From Mantis religiosa (lineage: Eukaryota > Arthropoda > Insecta > Mantodea > Mantidae), in contig CM060952.1 of NCBI GenBank assembly GCA_030765055.1, positions 81,286,664 to 81,350,663 on the forward strand: 64,000 nt of DNA, read 5' to 3'. How positions within the stretch are numbered: the first letter of the stretch is position 1; the number at the start of each line of letters is the position of its first letter. The notes under the pieces are model-generated. The model did not search any database. It saw only the letters and a program-made list of their open reading frames with translations, and was not told the DNA's origin. Position numbers and translations under genes: made by a program. Positions 24,021 through 36,239 of this stretch are shown here, in pieces.

Positions 24021-24820
24021 TGATCGACACAAACTTTTTATAAACCAGATTTTAAAATAAAACTAACTTAGTAAAACTCCGTGTAGACGTGTTTTCATTA
24101 TTACTTTTGTATTTGCTATTTATTACTTAAAATGTGAACCAAATTGTTTTGCATAAAAATTACAATGTCAGAAGAAAAACTTTAAAAAGCTAACGCTGCG
24201 ATAAGCACATACCGTAGAGATTCAGGTTTACCCGAATGCAATAGAAATAGTGCCACGGAGTTGTTAAACCACACCTCAATGCATCCTATGTTTACAGAAG
24301 CTGATGCAGGTTTGCAGATTCCATTTGAAGACAAGTGTCAGATTCAGAAGGCATCTTAAGATGACGCAGCGAAATCTACTCTTGGACCTGTGTTTACCTT
24401 TGGCGTATCTCATGGCAAACACTTGTGTATATGGACATCGAGCAAATAATGCAACATCTTCTTATGAATAAGAAGGTATAATGGTATCTCATCAATCTGT
24501 TGTGTGACGGAGCTGTATGCTCAAAGATTGTAGAACAAATAAACAGTGATAAGTAGAGTAGCTCTCTTCGCTGGTAAACACCAGAAGTTTTCGTGGCTCC
24601 TGCCTCCGAAAGATTTTGGAATGTTCTGTGGAAAATTCTAGCCGAAGCGTCAGACCGTGAGTTACTCAGAACCTTTCTGCAAGTGAATTCCTGGGGACTG
24701 TGATGACGTGCAGTGCGTGTTGTTATTGCAAGAGTTTACAGACGTCTTGTATTCGATTCCTCCGCGAGTAAATCATCTTAACAAGAGGGTGTTTCCCATG
24801 TATTTCACTAGGCTGCTGTC
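24021..24820. other. Non-coding sequence of unknown nature
   Basis: Moderately GC-rich for the window; no reading frame or repeat was recognised. Confidence 0.3.
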
Positions 24821-24829
24821 ACCAAAATA

Positions 24830-25300
24830 AAAAGCAAAGTGAAACAGTGAAACCTTAGTTAAGTGACAGTGAAGGTTGAACTAGTTCACATTACTGAAGT
24901 GACAGTGAGAACTTAACGAAGTGATAGTGAAAGTTCAACTGTGTACTTCACATTAGTGAAATGACAATAAGAACTTAGTTAAGTGACAGTGAGAGTTGAA
25001 CTACTTAACATCAGCGAAATAACAGTGTGAACTAAGTGAAGTCAGGCTGAGAGTTGAATTAACGAAGTGACGTATTAACTAAGTAAAATGCCAGTGAAAG
25101 TTAAAGTAGAATACATCACTGGAGTGACAGTGAGACCTTAGTGAAGTCATAGTATACATTAATGAAGTAACAGTGAACACTCAGTCAAGTCATAATCAAA
25201 TTTGAAATAGAACACATTAATGAAGTGACAGTGTGAACCAAGTGAAGTCACATTAAAAGGTTTACTACGTCACATTAGTGAAGTGATAGTTTGAACAGGA
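24830..25300 (+). repeat. Degenerate minisatellite based on GTGAAGTGACAGTGA
   Basis: Imperfect repeats of GTGAAGTGACAGTGAGAAC alternating with GTTGAACTAGTTCACATTA fill about 470 bp. Each phrase recurs many times with substitutions and small indels. The longer alternating unit is roughly 55-60 bp. No coding frame runs through it. Confidence 0.8.
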
Positions 25301-25359
25301 CAAATTGAACACATTGCTAATTTGATGTCAATAAAAAATTTTTTACAAACAAAGTCTGG

Positions 25360-25868
25360 TGTGTTGCACCAGTGACTTTCTCTACTTTTCTACCCACTCT
25401 TCTTCAAACTAGAATTACAGAAAGTTATTGCTCTGCCTGCTAAAGAGGAAAACAATAGAGCAGCTCGAAGTGATGGTCAAATCTTTTAAGAATCTATCGA
25501 TATGTGATGTCTTGTAAATTACATTCCCTTTGTATAGCTAAGAGAAAAAAAAATATCTGATATTTGAAAAAAAAAAGAACAAAAAAGAACAAGTACAGCC
25601 GATAATAAAGTATAATAAGTTTGAAACGGTTAGAGCCAAAGGAAAATTTACTCATATAAATTATGTGTTTTAATGATATCTTCATATTGGCATATATCTA
25701 TCATTTACGGTTTGCAATTGTGAAAAAAATCGTGCAAAAGAAGAGCTCTTCAGAGGCTGTTCGTAAACATTTAAAGATATAGATTTTATTTGTCCTAAAA
25801 ATATCCTAATTGTATGATGTTTTAATAAACAATTTTTAGGTGACTTTTAGGGAGAGTTATAAATATTA
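25360..25868 (+). repeat. Dispersed repeat 'R' copy, near-complete, split by a mariner
   Basis: Begins with the A block in reverse sense (GTGACTTTCTCTACTTTTCT; TTACAGAAAGTTATTGCTCT). It continues through ATGTGATGTCTTGTAAATTA and then the B block (TCATTTACGGTTTGCAATTG). A mariner then interrupts it at 25,869, and some R sequence may resume after 27,164. Confidence 0.7.
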
Positions 25869-27162
25869 CGAGGGTGGGTCAAAAAGTAATGCCTCCTATT
25901 TTCTCTCTCTTTTAATTGCCAAGAAAATTGAATCCAATTTACATAGCTTGAAAACTACAACATTGACGATTAATTTGTCACTATTCAATATAATCCTTGT
26001 CCTTTTCCACAGTTTGGTCCACCTTTTAACTAGGGCATGTATTCCAGTGTGGTAAAACACACGGTCTTGCTTCCTAAGCCATTGACGCACGGACGTTTTC
26101 ACAGCCTCCTCATCTTCAAAATGAATCCCACGATGAGCTTCCTTTTGTGGCCCGAACAGATGCAAGTCTGATGGTGCCAGGTCAGGGCTGTATGGGGGGT
26201 GAGGTAACACTTGCCATCCCAATTTCTCAATTTCTGCAGTGGTGTAACGGCTGGTGTGTGGTCTTGCACTGCAATGCAAAAGAAGAACATCTGCCATAGT
26301 TTTAGTTGGGCGAACTCGGCGAAGACGTGCTTTCAGCTTTTTGAGAGTTCTAACATATTGGACAGAATTTATTGTGCATCCCTACTCCAAAAAATCAATC
26401 ATAAGCATACCCTCTTCATCCCAAAACACTGTCGCCTAAACTTTTCCTGCCGACCACTGAGTTTTGAATTTGTTTTCTTCGGTGACGTTGTGTGATGCCA
26501 TTCCATTGACTGTCTCTGATAGAGGTTCAAAAAAATGAGCCACGTTTCGTCTGCAGTAACATTTTTTCCATAAACTCCTCTCCCTCCAAATTGAAGCGCT
26601 GCAAGTGTTCCGAGGCTATTGTTTTCCTTGTTTCTTGGTACCCAACGTGAACAAACTTTTGAGTAACCCAGTTACGCCATCACATTGCCTTTACTGAGGG
26701 AGGTAATGTGACATAATTCACCTGTTGTTAACCGGCGATCACCACGAATGACGTCACCGACTCACTGAATGTTGCATGGAGTCACTGCAGTCACCGGCCT
26801 GCCGCTTCGCTTTTCATCTACCAATGGTGTTTGCCCTTCAGCTTCGTTACAGCGACGAACCCATCGTCTAACAGTGCTGACATCCACCGTTGCATCACCA
26901 TACACATCTTTTAGCCTTTCGTGAATGCGAATTGGCGTTTCACCTTCCGCAGTCAAAAATTCAATCACAGAACGCTGTCTAATACGAATGTTGATGTAAG
27001 CCATTTTTCAAGAGGATGCAGTGCTGCCATCTGTTGACTTAGGAAGTTACTACTGCAGGGGATCGGAGAAGGTTAGGGGAATTGCGCCAAATTCAAAGTT
27101 TTCACATAACTTACTTATTTAAGGGGGAGGAACAGGAGGCATTACTTTTTGACCCACCCTCG
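25869..27162 (-). mobile_element. mariner-family DNA transposon (inactive, 1294 bp)
   Basis: Perfect 28-bp terminal inverted repeats begin CGAGGGTGGGTCAAAAAGTA, at 25,869-25,896 and 27,135-27,162. They are flanked by TA on both sides, as expected for Tc1/mariner insertion. A minus-strand transposase pseudogene fills the interior. The perfect repeats suggest fairly recent activity despite the broken gene. Confidence 0.96.
25896..27004 (-). pseudogene. mariner transposase, broken
   Basis: The N-terminal part (27,004-26,762) starts MAYINIRIRQRSVIEFL and carries the paired helix-turn-helix DNA-binding region, including VSTVRRWVRRCNEAEGQTPL. The middle is broken by frameshifts and stops but still shows the first catalytic block TADETW near 26,550. 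The C-terminal part (26,297-25,896) has HPPYSPDLAPSDLHLFG with the third catalytic aspartate. The second block reads LHCSARPHTS where active elements have an HDNARPH-type sequence, so the second catalytic Asp is lost. The enzyme would cut and paste the element at TA sites but cannot be active here. Confidence 0.93.
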
Positions 27163-27164
27163 TA

Positions 27165-27835
27165 TAAGCAGTAGTTTTGAGTATGCAGAGTCTTGGAGGA
27201 CTCTAAAGTTAAATAACAAGTAGCTTTTCGCTTTTGAGTTAGATTACAACGAATACAACCCTTTTGTAAAACTGTATTTTTTATTCAGGAAGTCTCAAAA
27301 CTTGCATCGTATTTATGGATGCACTTCCTATAATTCTATAGGTGAACAGCAGAGAAATAATAATTCCACTCGAACGTATAAGCCATACTTGGCTGTGAGA
27401 GCAATCCCCTCAAATTAGTTGACCCGCAGCTCATTGTGATAAAGTACAATTGGCTGGACACAATGGTCAATAAGCTTTACTCCCAAGTCGAGGAAGGGTT
27501 TGTTTTAAGGCGCAACCAATCCGATTATAGTAGGTTCATGATGTTTGTATTAACTCCGTGTCATTCTTTTGTCCCAGTGTCACAATGCTTGAATCAGCAG
27601 ATTAACCATGGACCTGCAAACGAATCAGGAGATGTAGTAGGAAATTAGGGTTATCTTACTGTAATGGTTACACACTAGGAACTAGTTACCCATTAACTAA
27701 AACACTGAAATTGAGTTATTATTTACGGACGCTCTTTAACTCACCACATCATTCTATATTGGGCGAGGACGCTTAATTTTGCTCATACGACTCTGGCTTG
27801 AAATTGTTTTTTGTCCATAAATCTATGATAAGGGA
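27165..27835. other. Non-coding sequence
   Basis: Possible continuation of the R repeat just after the mariner; otherwise nothing was recognised. Confidence 0.35.
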
Positions 27836-27837
27836 TG

Positions 27838-28180
27838 ACCGGCTTTACTTCCCTTCTGAAGGAAGTCATGCTAGAGTTTTCACGCCCGATCAAATCCACG
27901 ACCCCGCGACCTCGGGAACCAGACACTAGCTACGAGGGACGACGTTATTCAATAACTGTTAAGAAATAACGAGTACAAAGTAACCAATAACGGTTACCAA
28001 AGTAATGAATACAAAGCAACTGGATACCCACTAACGGTTGTCAAAGTAACACCGATGAGGTGGCGTAGTAGGTAGCGACGTGGTCGACTTCGGGCGTTTA
28101 GTCGGGAAGGATAATTACATCTCCCGAATTTCCTGTGCTTCACTTTCACCTTACCTCTCATTTGAGCAGGTCGACAAGTC
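27838..28180 (-). mobile_element. Possible tRNA-derived SINE remnants
   Basis: The minus strand shows CGTCCCTCGTAGCTAGTGTC then GGGGTCGTGGATTTGATCGG (A- and B-box-like) at about 27,860-27,945. A separate plus-strand piece, GGTGGCGTAGTAGGTAGCG followed by CCCGAATTTCCTGTGCTTC at about 28,055-28,150, resembles family D. Both are degenerate. Confidence 0.4.
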
Positions 28181-28405
28181 CCCATTGTGCAAGCATGCAG
28201 CGGTCCGGTTGTATTAACTTATGTCGGCAAGGTCAATCTGGAACTTTCTCTCTACTCCTCGTGACTCCTCTGTTTCTTTTCACCTCGTGGCGCAGAGTGT
28301 AGTATATAGCTACAGGAAACATAAAATGTTGTCCAGTGAACAAGGGAGGTGTGTCTGGCCCAGAAAAGCTGTTGCATCAAGTGTTATTTACTTATACATG
28401 TACTA

Positions 28406-29665
28406 CTGTGTCAAGAAAGTTCCGGGAATTGGTCAATGAAACACAAAATATGCATTGTTCATCCAATTTTATTTTATCTCCTTCAAAGTAGTCCCCTTCC
28501 GAAATTATACATTCATGCCAACGAATAATCCAATTATCAAAACAGTTTTGTAGGCATTTCTTTGAATCTTTGTTAGTTGTCGCCGCGAATTCTCCTTTAA
28601 GTCTTCTATCGACTGGAAACGGGTTCCCCCAAGTTCTGGAAGGGAAAGAGAAAGAAGCCGGCCGGAGTCACGTCAGGTGAATACGCTGGTTGTTCGATGA
28701 GATTTGTTGAGTTTTTGGCCAGAAATTCGTTAACAATAATAGCCTTGTGAGCTGAGGCGTTATCGTGGTGCAGAATTCATGAGTTGTCTTTCCACAAATC
28801 TATCTTTTTCGCCATATTTGTTCTCTCAAATGCCGCATAACGCTCAGATAATAGTCTTTGTTTACCGTCTGACATACTGGCAAGAATTCCGAGTGCATGA
28901 CACTACGATAATCGAAAAAACTGTTAAATGACTTTTAGCTTTGATTGAGTATGACGTGCCCCTTTGTGTTTCGGTTCAGTTGAAAGACGCCATTCGGAAA
29001 CTTCTTGACTGGTTTGAGTGTCAAACTCGTAAACCTACGTCTGAACAACGCGTTTCATGAATGTGGGGCCGGAGTTGGCTCGTTCTAGCATGTACTCAGC
29101 GATCCTTACGCGATTGAATTTTTGCAGAAAGTTAAGTCTTTCGGAAATAATCGAGCGGCGATACGTGTCATGCTCAATCATTAAAAATGGTACGAATCGA
29201 TTCATGAGACACAGAAAGTTCAGCGGCAATCTCTCTCAGACCTAAATGACGATTTTCAGACACCATTTCCTTCACTTTAGCGATGTTTAGTTCAGTTGAA
29301 ACTATTAATGGCCGACCAGAGCAAAGCAAATCTTCCACCATATCTCGAGCACTTTTGAATTCACTATAACACCCATACGCACATGTTTTTGATAAAGTTT
29401 ACTCACCGTAAGCCCTCTGTAACATTTTCAGCTATTCGGCACATGAAATACCATTTCCATTTGCAATGCAAAATGTGAGACGGATACTTAGTTCAATATT
29501 TTGATTCATTGTAACACACCTTTGAGGTGCACTAATAAAATGACGCCATGTAAACAAACTAGAACACAAATGACAAACTCCGCGTGGGTATAGAGAGCGA
29601 CAACAATAATTCCGAATCCCCTCTTATACGAGATTTTTATATGTCCCTGTACTTTCTTGACAGAA
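28406..29665 (-). mobile_element. Second mariner-like transposon (inactive, ~1260 bp)
   Basis: The left end CTGTGTCAAGAAAGTTCCGGG and the right-end complement TTCTGTCAAGAAAGTACAGG form imperfect inverted termini sharing TGTCAAGAAAGT. TA lies outside both ends (28,404-28,405 and 29,666-29,667). The interior encodes a degenerate minus-strand transposase. Confidence 0.88.
28620..29511 (-). pseudogene. mariner-like transposase, broken
   Basis: From the minus strand: MNQNIELSIRLTFCIANGNG begins near 29,511, the helix-turn-helix region includes LREIAAELSVSHESIRTIFN near 29,200, and the second catalytic block HHDNASAHKAI is intact near 28,765. The third block reads YSPDVTPAGFFLFP, where the usual PxD aspartate is Gly. 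Internal stops and frame changes are present, so the protein is dead. It is only distantly similar to the mariner at 25,869, and its inverted repeats are different. Confidence 0.85.
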
Positions 29666-30779
29666 TATATGCATTCACTTTATCAGGGTGAGCGGGGAAG
29701 AAAACAAGAAAGTAAAGATTTTAATCTACATTTAATGGTACCCAATATATATCAGCCCTGCTTTTATTCACGTATTTAAACAATTAATATTGCTTTCAGC
29801 CGTAGTGTTAATTGTATTTATAAAACACGTTTATACAATTATTTGTGGTAAAAGTAGACAGTATAAGTTAATATATCCGCCGACAAGCCTGGTTACCCTT
29901 ACGACATAGATTTCTGATAACGTGGCAGCAAATGTCGAGCTGTAACGAACCCCAAAGCCATCCTGGGGAAGGGGTTCACTGATCCTTTCAAAATGAAACG
30001 ATGTCAGAAATGTAATCCCTTTATTAACCCTGTGCCTATTTGCAGCGGTTTTTATTCACACGCTAATTATTAAAATCCAGAGCGTTATCTTGTACTGCTC
30101 ATAAAGTTGACGATTATCATTTCCAAATGTAACGATTACCCATTACATAAATATTGGGAATCAAATTCCGCCGGCGGCGCTGGAAGCTGTCCAGAGCCCC
30201 TTGAATGGGTCGTAACCCCATTGTGACCGCAGAGGCAGTAACTTCAGTGGTTCACAGTTTGAGCCCCACGCTCGGTCGTTTGTGGTTAAATTTATTTCAG
30301 TTTCTTCGTTCCATATAACTGGCTGGTAGATTAATGAGACAAAGAAGGGAGCGAGCCCTGGTTTTTGGTTGCTGAAAATTGAACCCCGTAGTTATACGGA
30401 TTCTATCTATCGTACCTTAATCACAGAAATAATCCTGGAGATTTTTCTCTCTCTTCCTTTCTGCCTTCCTTCCTCCGAGTTCTCTCTCAACCCAGCTCTC
30501 CACACATCCTCCTATCCAAAAAAGCAATAACATATTTAGCAGTATCTGTCTCTTCCTCAAATTTGTGCGATTGGAACAGTTTACGTAATGAAAAATATGA
30601 TTTGTTGCACTCACTTAACTTTCTCCACTCATTCTTGTATAACCTAGACATATACAATTCATAAAAACTAATTACTCCTTATTTGAGAAAATTTAAACCA
30701 AGGGCAAGTAATATCTGAAAAATTGTTTCTTTTCTGCACAGAAGAAATTGATTTGGCATTTACATTTTTTGTCTTCTAA
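29666..30779. other. Non-coding sequence
   Basis: A GC-rich patch at 30,160-30,280 (CCGCCGGCGGCGCTGGAAGC; GGTTCACAGTTTGAGCCCC) could be a degenerate SINE, but no second copy was found. Nothing else was recognised. Confidence 0.3.
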
Positions 30780-30980
30780 GATTCTGTCTATCTCTTACGA
30801 TTTACCAGTGGTACAAAAATCATTCACAAATGAACTATATCGTACATCTTGAATGCTCGTGTAGCATCTTCTTCATTCTGAATGACTTTTACATAACCGT
30901 AAGAGATATGCAGGATCTTGCTACACAAAAATTTAAACATCTCGTTAACATACGATTTATGTCTAATGCATCTTTTGTAG
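30780..30980. repeat. Inverted pair of dispersed repeat 'R' B-block fragments
   Basis: CTCTTACGATTTACCAGTGG at 30,791 is mirrored by TTCATTCTGAATGACTTTTAC and CCGTAAGAGATATGCAGG at about 30,870-30,920, so two B-block starts lie head to head within 150 bp. Confidence 0.65.
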
Positions 30981-31058
30981 AGTAAACCGTTTCCGTATAT
31001 ATGACAAAATTCGCCTCAAACTGCTTTGTCATTAAATCGTTGGTTCAATGCTAATGAG

Positions 31059-32584
31059 TAGGGTCCGGATAGTAATGTAAATACATGAACGTACATATAT
31101 ATTGCCCTTTAGTACATATTCTCATATATTTTACTTTTCAGTACATATTTTTACATATTTATTGATATTTCCAAGCTTTGTTGCTATTTTATTCGTTTTA
31201 ACATGCGTTTTTATACCAGAAATATATAGCTCGCAGTAGACAGTCAGTCTGTCTGCTCTGTCGCGTTGATCTCGTGATTAGCACCTTGCCACTGAGTGTC
31301 CGTCGTTCATGTAATGCGCATCTTACCACTGCGTGTCCAAGTCAAGTCATCACATGAGAAAATAGTCAGCTGCAGTTGGCCGGCGTTTGTAGTAAAAGTT
31401 GCCGAAAGAGAAAACCTCACTCTTTGTAAAGTTAAAGCATTACACAGAGGACTTTAACAATTCTTCAACAGACGGAAAGGTTGCCTGGTGAAACACAGCA
31501 ATGTGTTCCTTCTTGTGACGGATGCAGCACCGTATATGTGCAAAGCTGCCACAGCTTAGCAAGTTTTATACCCTAAAATGTTACATGTCACATGTCTTGT
31601 CCATGCATTCCATCGCATAGCAGAACTGGTTCGTTCTAAATTTTCTAATGTTGACACACTCATTTCGAATACAAAGAAAGTATTTTTAAAGGCTTACAAC
31701 AGAGTTGATAAATTCAAAGAACTGTTTCCTGAGCTTCCACTCCCTCGTCAGCCAATCTTAACGAGGTGGGGAAGCTGGATTGTAGGCTCCTACGCGAAGA
31801 ATTTTGATTCTGTGAAACAAGTTTTCCAGCATTTTGATTCCCAAGATGGAGTTTATGTTGAATCAGCCAAGGAATCATTCAGTGATGAGAAACTTAAAAA
31901 TGATATTGCCTACCTTCAATATGATTTTTCCCATTTATGTATTGCCATTAAATAGTTGGAGGCATCATCGTCTGAACTCTCCGAGAGCCTTGATGTTCAT
32001 CTGTGATCACTTCTCTGGAAGGTCTACAAGGGCCTGTTAGAGCTGCAGTGAAGGATAAACTCTCATCTAGTTTGAAGAAATACCCAGGATTCAAGACAAT
32101 CAGTGCTATTAACAGAGTTCTAAGTCAAGAAAGTACCAAAGACTTGAAAATTGAGTACACAGCAGAAGACTTGTGCAATTTAAATATGCACCCATTACTT
32201 CATGTGAAGTTGAACTATCATTCAGTCAGTACAAAGTCATATTACGCGACAACAGAAAAAGTTTTGTATTTGAGAATTTTAAATACATGTTTATACATGC
32301 CTTATTGCCGGGGATCGTAATTTAAAAAATTAAGAGCAAAATGCAAGTTCCAATGTTTGACTTATTTACATACATCTCCAATTTACTGTATATAATTCAA
32401 GAACATATAGGGGAATTATGATATTATGATGTTACATATTTCTTTCAATTACATATTTCAGTATTATGATGTTACATATTTATTTGTATTTGAGTAGTTT
32501 AATTACATATTTCAGTATTTTAAAATACATATATATATATGCACATATTTTACTGATTGTTAGTACATAACTATCCGGGCCCTA
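31059..32584 (+). mobile_element. hAT-superfamily DNA transposon (1526 bp, defective)
   Basis: Terminal inverted repeats TAGGGTCCGGATAG (31,059-31,072) and CTATCCGGGCCCTA (32,571-32,584) pair with one mismatch. A perfect 8-bp target duplication CTAATGAG flanks them (31,051-31,058 and 32,585-32,592), which is the hAT signature. Subterminal regions are rich in TACATATTT repeats, probable transposase-binding sites. The coding part is truncated and broken. Confidence 0.95.
31505..32320 (+). pseudogene. hAT transposase, 5'-truncated and frameshifted
   Basis: Starts in VTDAAPYM, a catalytic-Asp region of this hAT group. It passes one in-frame stop, then continues HVTCLVHAFHRIAELVRSKF and LPLPRQPILTRWGSW with the conserved RW pair. 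After a frame change near 31,960, the C-terminal dimerisation region appears: FKYAPITSCEVELSFSQYK then RDNRKSFVFENFKYM. The N-terminal BED-type zinc finger region is missing. Active copies excise and insert the element with 8-bp duplications. This copy cannot make enzyme and would need one supplied in trans. Confidence 0.9.
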
Positions 32585-33030
32585 CTAATGAGCCTCTATT
32601 ATATACAAATACAAAACGTTTCTACAGTGTTTCTTTATGTTTCTGTAGCAAACCTCTTGTGTTGGTGACCTATAGGTTCACCTCTAACACGGAGCTACAC
32701 AACACAACTCCAATATTTTCATGTAAACTGCTTCAACAGTTCCGCAATCCTTCCCCCGAAACGGTACTTAGTGACCCACGAACTGCTTCCTGCCCGTTTC
32801 ACAGCCTGCCGACTTTTTATCACGGAGCTTGGAACGTACCACCTCAGCTAGAAGTACCACACAACTCACTGACTCTGGCCAACTCACTACTGACTGACTC
32901 TTGGCTTTCGAGCGCACAAAATCTTTCTGGAAGTAGGTCCTTCTCGAAACACATCTAGAGAGGCCTTTAGAATAGTACCAACACAGTTCCACCCCGGCCT
33001 CATGACGTCAACTCCCGACTGGTCTTGAGA

Positions 33031-33760
33031 GCATCCCACTCCCCTCCTGCCTGTCAATAAGCAACGAGGAGATTCCCTTATCCCCGCTTCTCCGCCATAA
33101 CGGCTAAGTTGCTCTGCAATGGAACATTATTTGCCTAAACCTTTGAGTTCTTTCCTGAAATGGGAAGTCGTTACTCCGTTTCTCGTACATTGAACTTGAA
33201 AAGGGTATTGAATTTCAAAAGCATCACATAGCGATCAGCTCTTAGTCGATTCCACTATCGCTTAAAGTCTACTACATATTCTCCACATTCTCAAAGGTTT
33301 GTAAGAACAGTTTGTGAAGAGCAGAGAAAGTCATGTGAGTGCACTCAGCAGATTTTAACTTTTAAAGATCGTTGCATGAATACGGTGATTCCCCGATTTG
33401 ACAGCAATATCATAGTGCCTTAGGAATTGTGGCGAGGGAATTAAAAACGCCATTGTGGAGTGGAATATATTTTAACTTTTTATCTTCCCCTTTTCTTCGC
33501 CCTAAAAAAAAGAGAGGGCGAGAGATTGGGCCTCTGGAAGTGCAGCGTTCCGACCATTTATAATAGTGGCATGCTGACTCTAATTCTTTCGTTTCATTTC
33601 CATAAGAATCCCAACTTTTGTGTCACAGGAAAAGGGTGACATTTAGTTGTCACGGCGGTTCTTAGTGGTGTTATTATCCTCAGTATCTCCATCCTGCGGA
33701 CAGTTACACAAGCGCCTACGTAAGGATTATTATCTAGAGAAAATTAAAACCACATGAAAA
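33031..33760. other. Non-coding sequence with an 'R' A-block fragment
   Basis: Around 33,225-33,350, AGCGATCAGCTCTTAGTCGA, CTATCGCTTAAAGTCTAC and GAGAAAGTCATGTGAGTGC match the A block of the R repeat. The rest was not recognised. Confidence 0.5.
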
Positions 33761-33761
33761 C

Positions 33762-34840
<1,079 letters not shown>

Positions 34841-35339
34841 TTGTTAAATATTAGACTGAGTGATAAAACACTTCATATTGCAGATGTTTACTGAGTTCCT
34901 CCCGCTGAAAGCCTGGTCCGGGCTTCACGTAAAGTCTCTGAAGGGCCAAATAAAGAGCTACTTGAGGTAACAGTAGTATCTCCAGATTGCAGGAAGGACT
35001 CGGAGGGTGTTCACCACGTCCCATCCTATAGCACTGCGTCCCAGCCATGACGCCCATTATGATCCAGTGGCGAAAGAAGTAGGGGTTGCGTGGTAGGCTT
35101 GTTTATTTCGGTTTATGAGACACGAAGGATTCATTGCTACTGCCGAAACAAAATGCAATACCATATACGTAATTTTTAACTCTAGTTCTCCATGTCCTCC
35201 AAAGAAAGGCTTTATGTTAAATTCTCCTTACCAAAATTTACATGTAAAGATGTTCGAAATGACTAACAGTCTTGGTTACATTACCATACACTTAAAACAT
35301 TTTCATGAGAAAATAAAATATATCTATATCTTCAGTTTT
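34841..35339. other. Non-coding sequence
   Basis: A GC-richer part (34,890-35,060) may be repeat-derived. No coding region was recognised. Confidence 0.3.
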
Positions 35340-35620
35340 TAGAACAGCCAGTACATTCCTTTCATTCCGAATAACTCTTTCATAATTGATAACGCATAAG
35401 AGACACAAAATCTTACTGTACAAAAAAGGATAAGATTAAAGCACACAATTTATGTCCAATATAGTTTATGTACTGTTATTCATTTTCGAGATAGGCGTTG
35501 TTATTGGTTTGAATTTTCCATTATTTATATTTACTCTGTCCATCACATATCTAGTATGGAAAGGAATTGTTGCATTACACCCAAAAATTGAATACAAAGG
35601 TTTCAATGGAATTACATGTT
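35340..35620 (-). repeat. Dispersed repeat 'R' copy (reverse orientation)
   Basis: TTCATTCCGAATAACTCTTTC, ACGCATAAGAGACACAAAATC and CACACAATTTATGTCCAATA match the reverse complement of the R B block and its flank. Confidence 0.65.
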
Positions 35621-35667
35621 AGGTACTATAAAGACAGGAAAGCGTATCTAGATATCGGCTTTTTATT

Positions 35668-35903
35668 TTTTAATTTGCCTCCTACAACGTTAAGTCACAT
35701 CGGACGATGAATGAAATGGGTGAAGTGGTGCTCAAATGAGTTCGGGGTCCATGGAGCTTAGAGTTACCCGAAATTAGTCTTTCAGGATAAGGGAAAACCC
35801 CGGAAGAAACCTTATCTAAGCAACTCACCCTAACCGAGATTCGAACTCGGGACCTCCTGAACGTGAGGCAGAAGCGCTACCATTTACGCTACCGAGGCGG
35901 GTA
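35668..35903 (-). mobile_element. SINE family A copy
   Basis: Full-length minus-strand copy. It runs from CTCCTACAACGTTAAGTCAC through GGGGTCCATGGAGCTTAGAG and the B-box complement GATTCGAACTC to the tRNA-like start GCTACCGAGGCGGG. Flanking AGATATCGGCTT and AGAAATAGGCTT suggest a diverged 12-bp target duplication. Confidence 0.92.
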
Positions 35904-35939
35904 GAAATAGGCTTGGTACTGTAGTTCAATATCTTTCAA

Positions 35940-36235
35940 GGATACGACACGAATATTTTAAAAAATAAATCTCCTAACTTCAGACTACCCATACATAAAA
36001 GACTTGATATTTTAAAAACGATTCTTAATATGTTTTATGAAAATACTATATATTTAAGATATTTTCATTACAAATGAAACATATGTTGAATTTCCTGGGA
36101 CTGTCCTCAGAACTTCCCTTCATTTTTTATAACTGAGAAACTGTAAGAGACAAAATCTTAGTAGGTACACAAAAAATGTACATCTTATTAAAAATATATA
36201 ATTCATGTCAAATAAATCTTTTTAAGAAGTTAACC
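35940..36235 (-). repeat. Dispersed repeat 'R' copy (reverse orientation)
   Basis: AATATGTTTTATGAAAATAC, TTTAAGATATTTTCATTAC, AAATGAAACATATGTTGAAT and AATTCATGTCAAATAAATC match the reversed B block and its flank. Confidence 0.72.
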
Positions 36236-36239
36236 ATAT

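Larger units (their letters stand above)
30985..33030 (-). mobile_element. LTR-like repeat, copy 1, split by a hAT element
   Basis: On the minus strand the right part (33,030-32,593) carries AGTTGACGTCATGAGG, GTACGTTCCAAGCTCCGTG, AGTTGTGTTGTGTAGCTCCG and GAGGTGAACCTATAGG. The left part beyond the hAT element (31,050-30,985) carries GAGGCGAATTTTGTCA. The same sequence order is found at 42,245-42,810 (minus) and 44,095-44,730 (plus). See those entries for promoter features. Confidence 0.6.
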
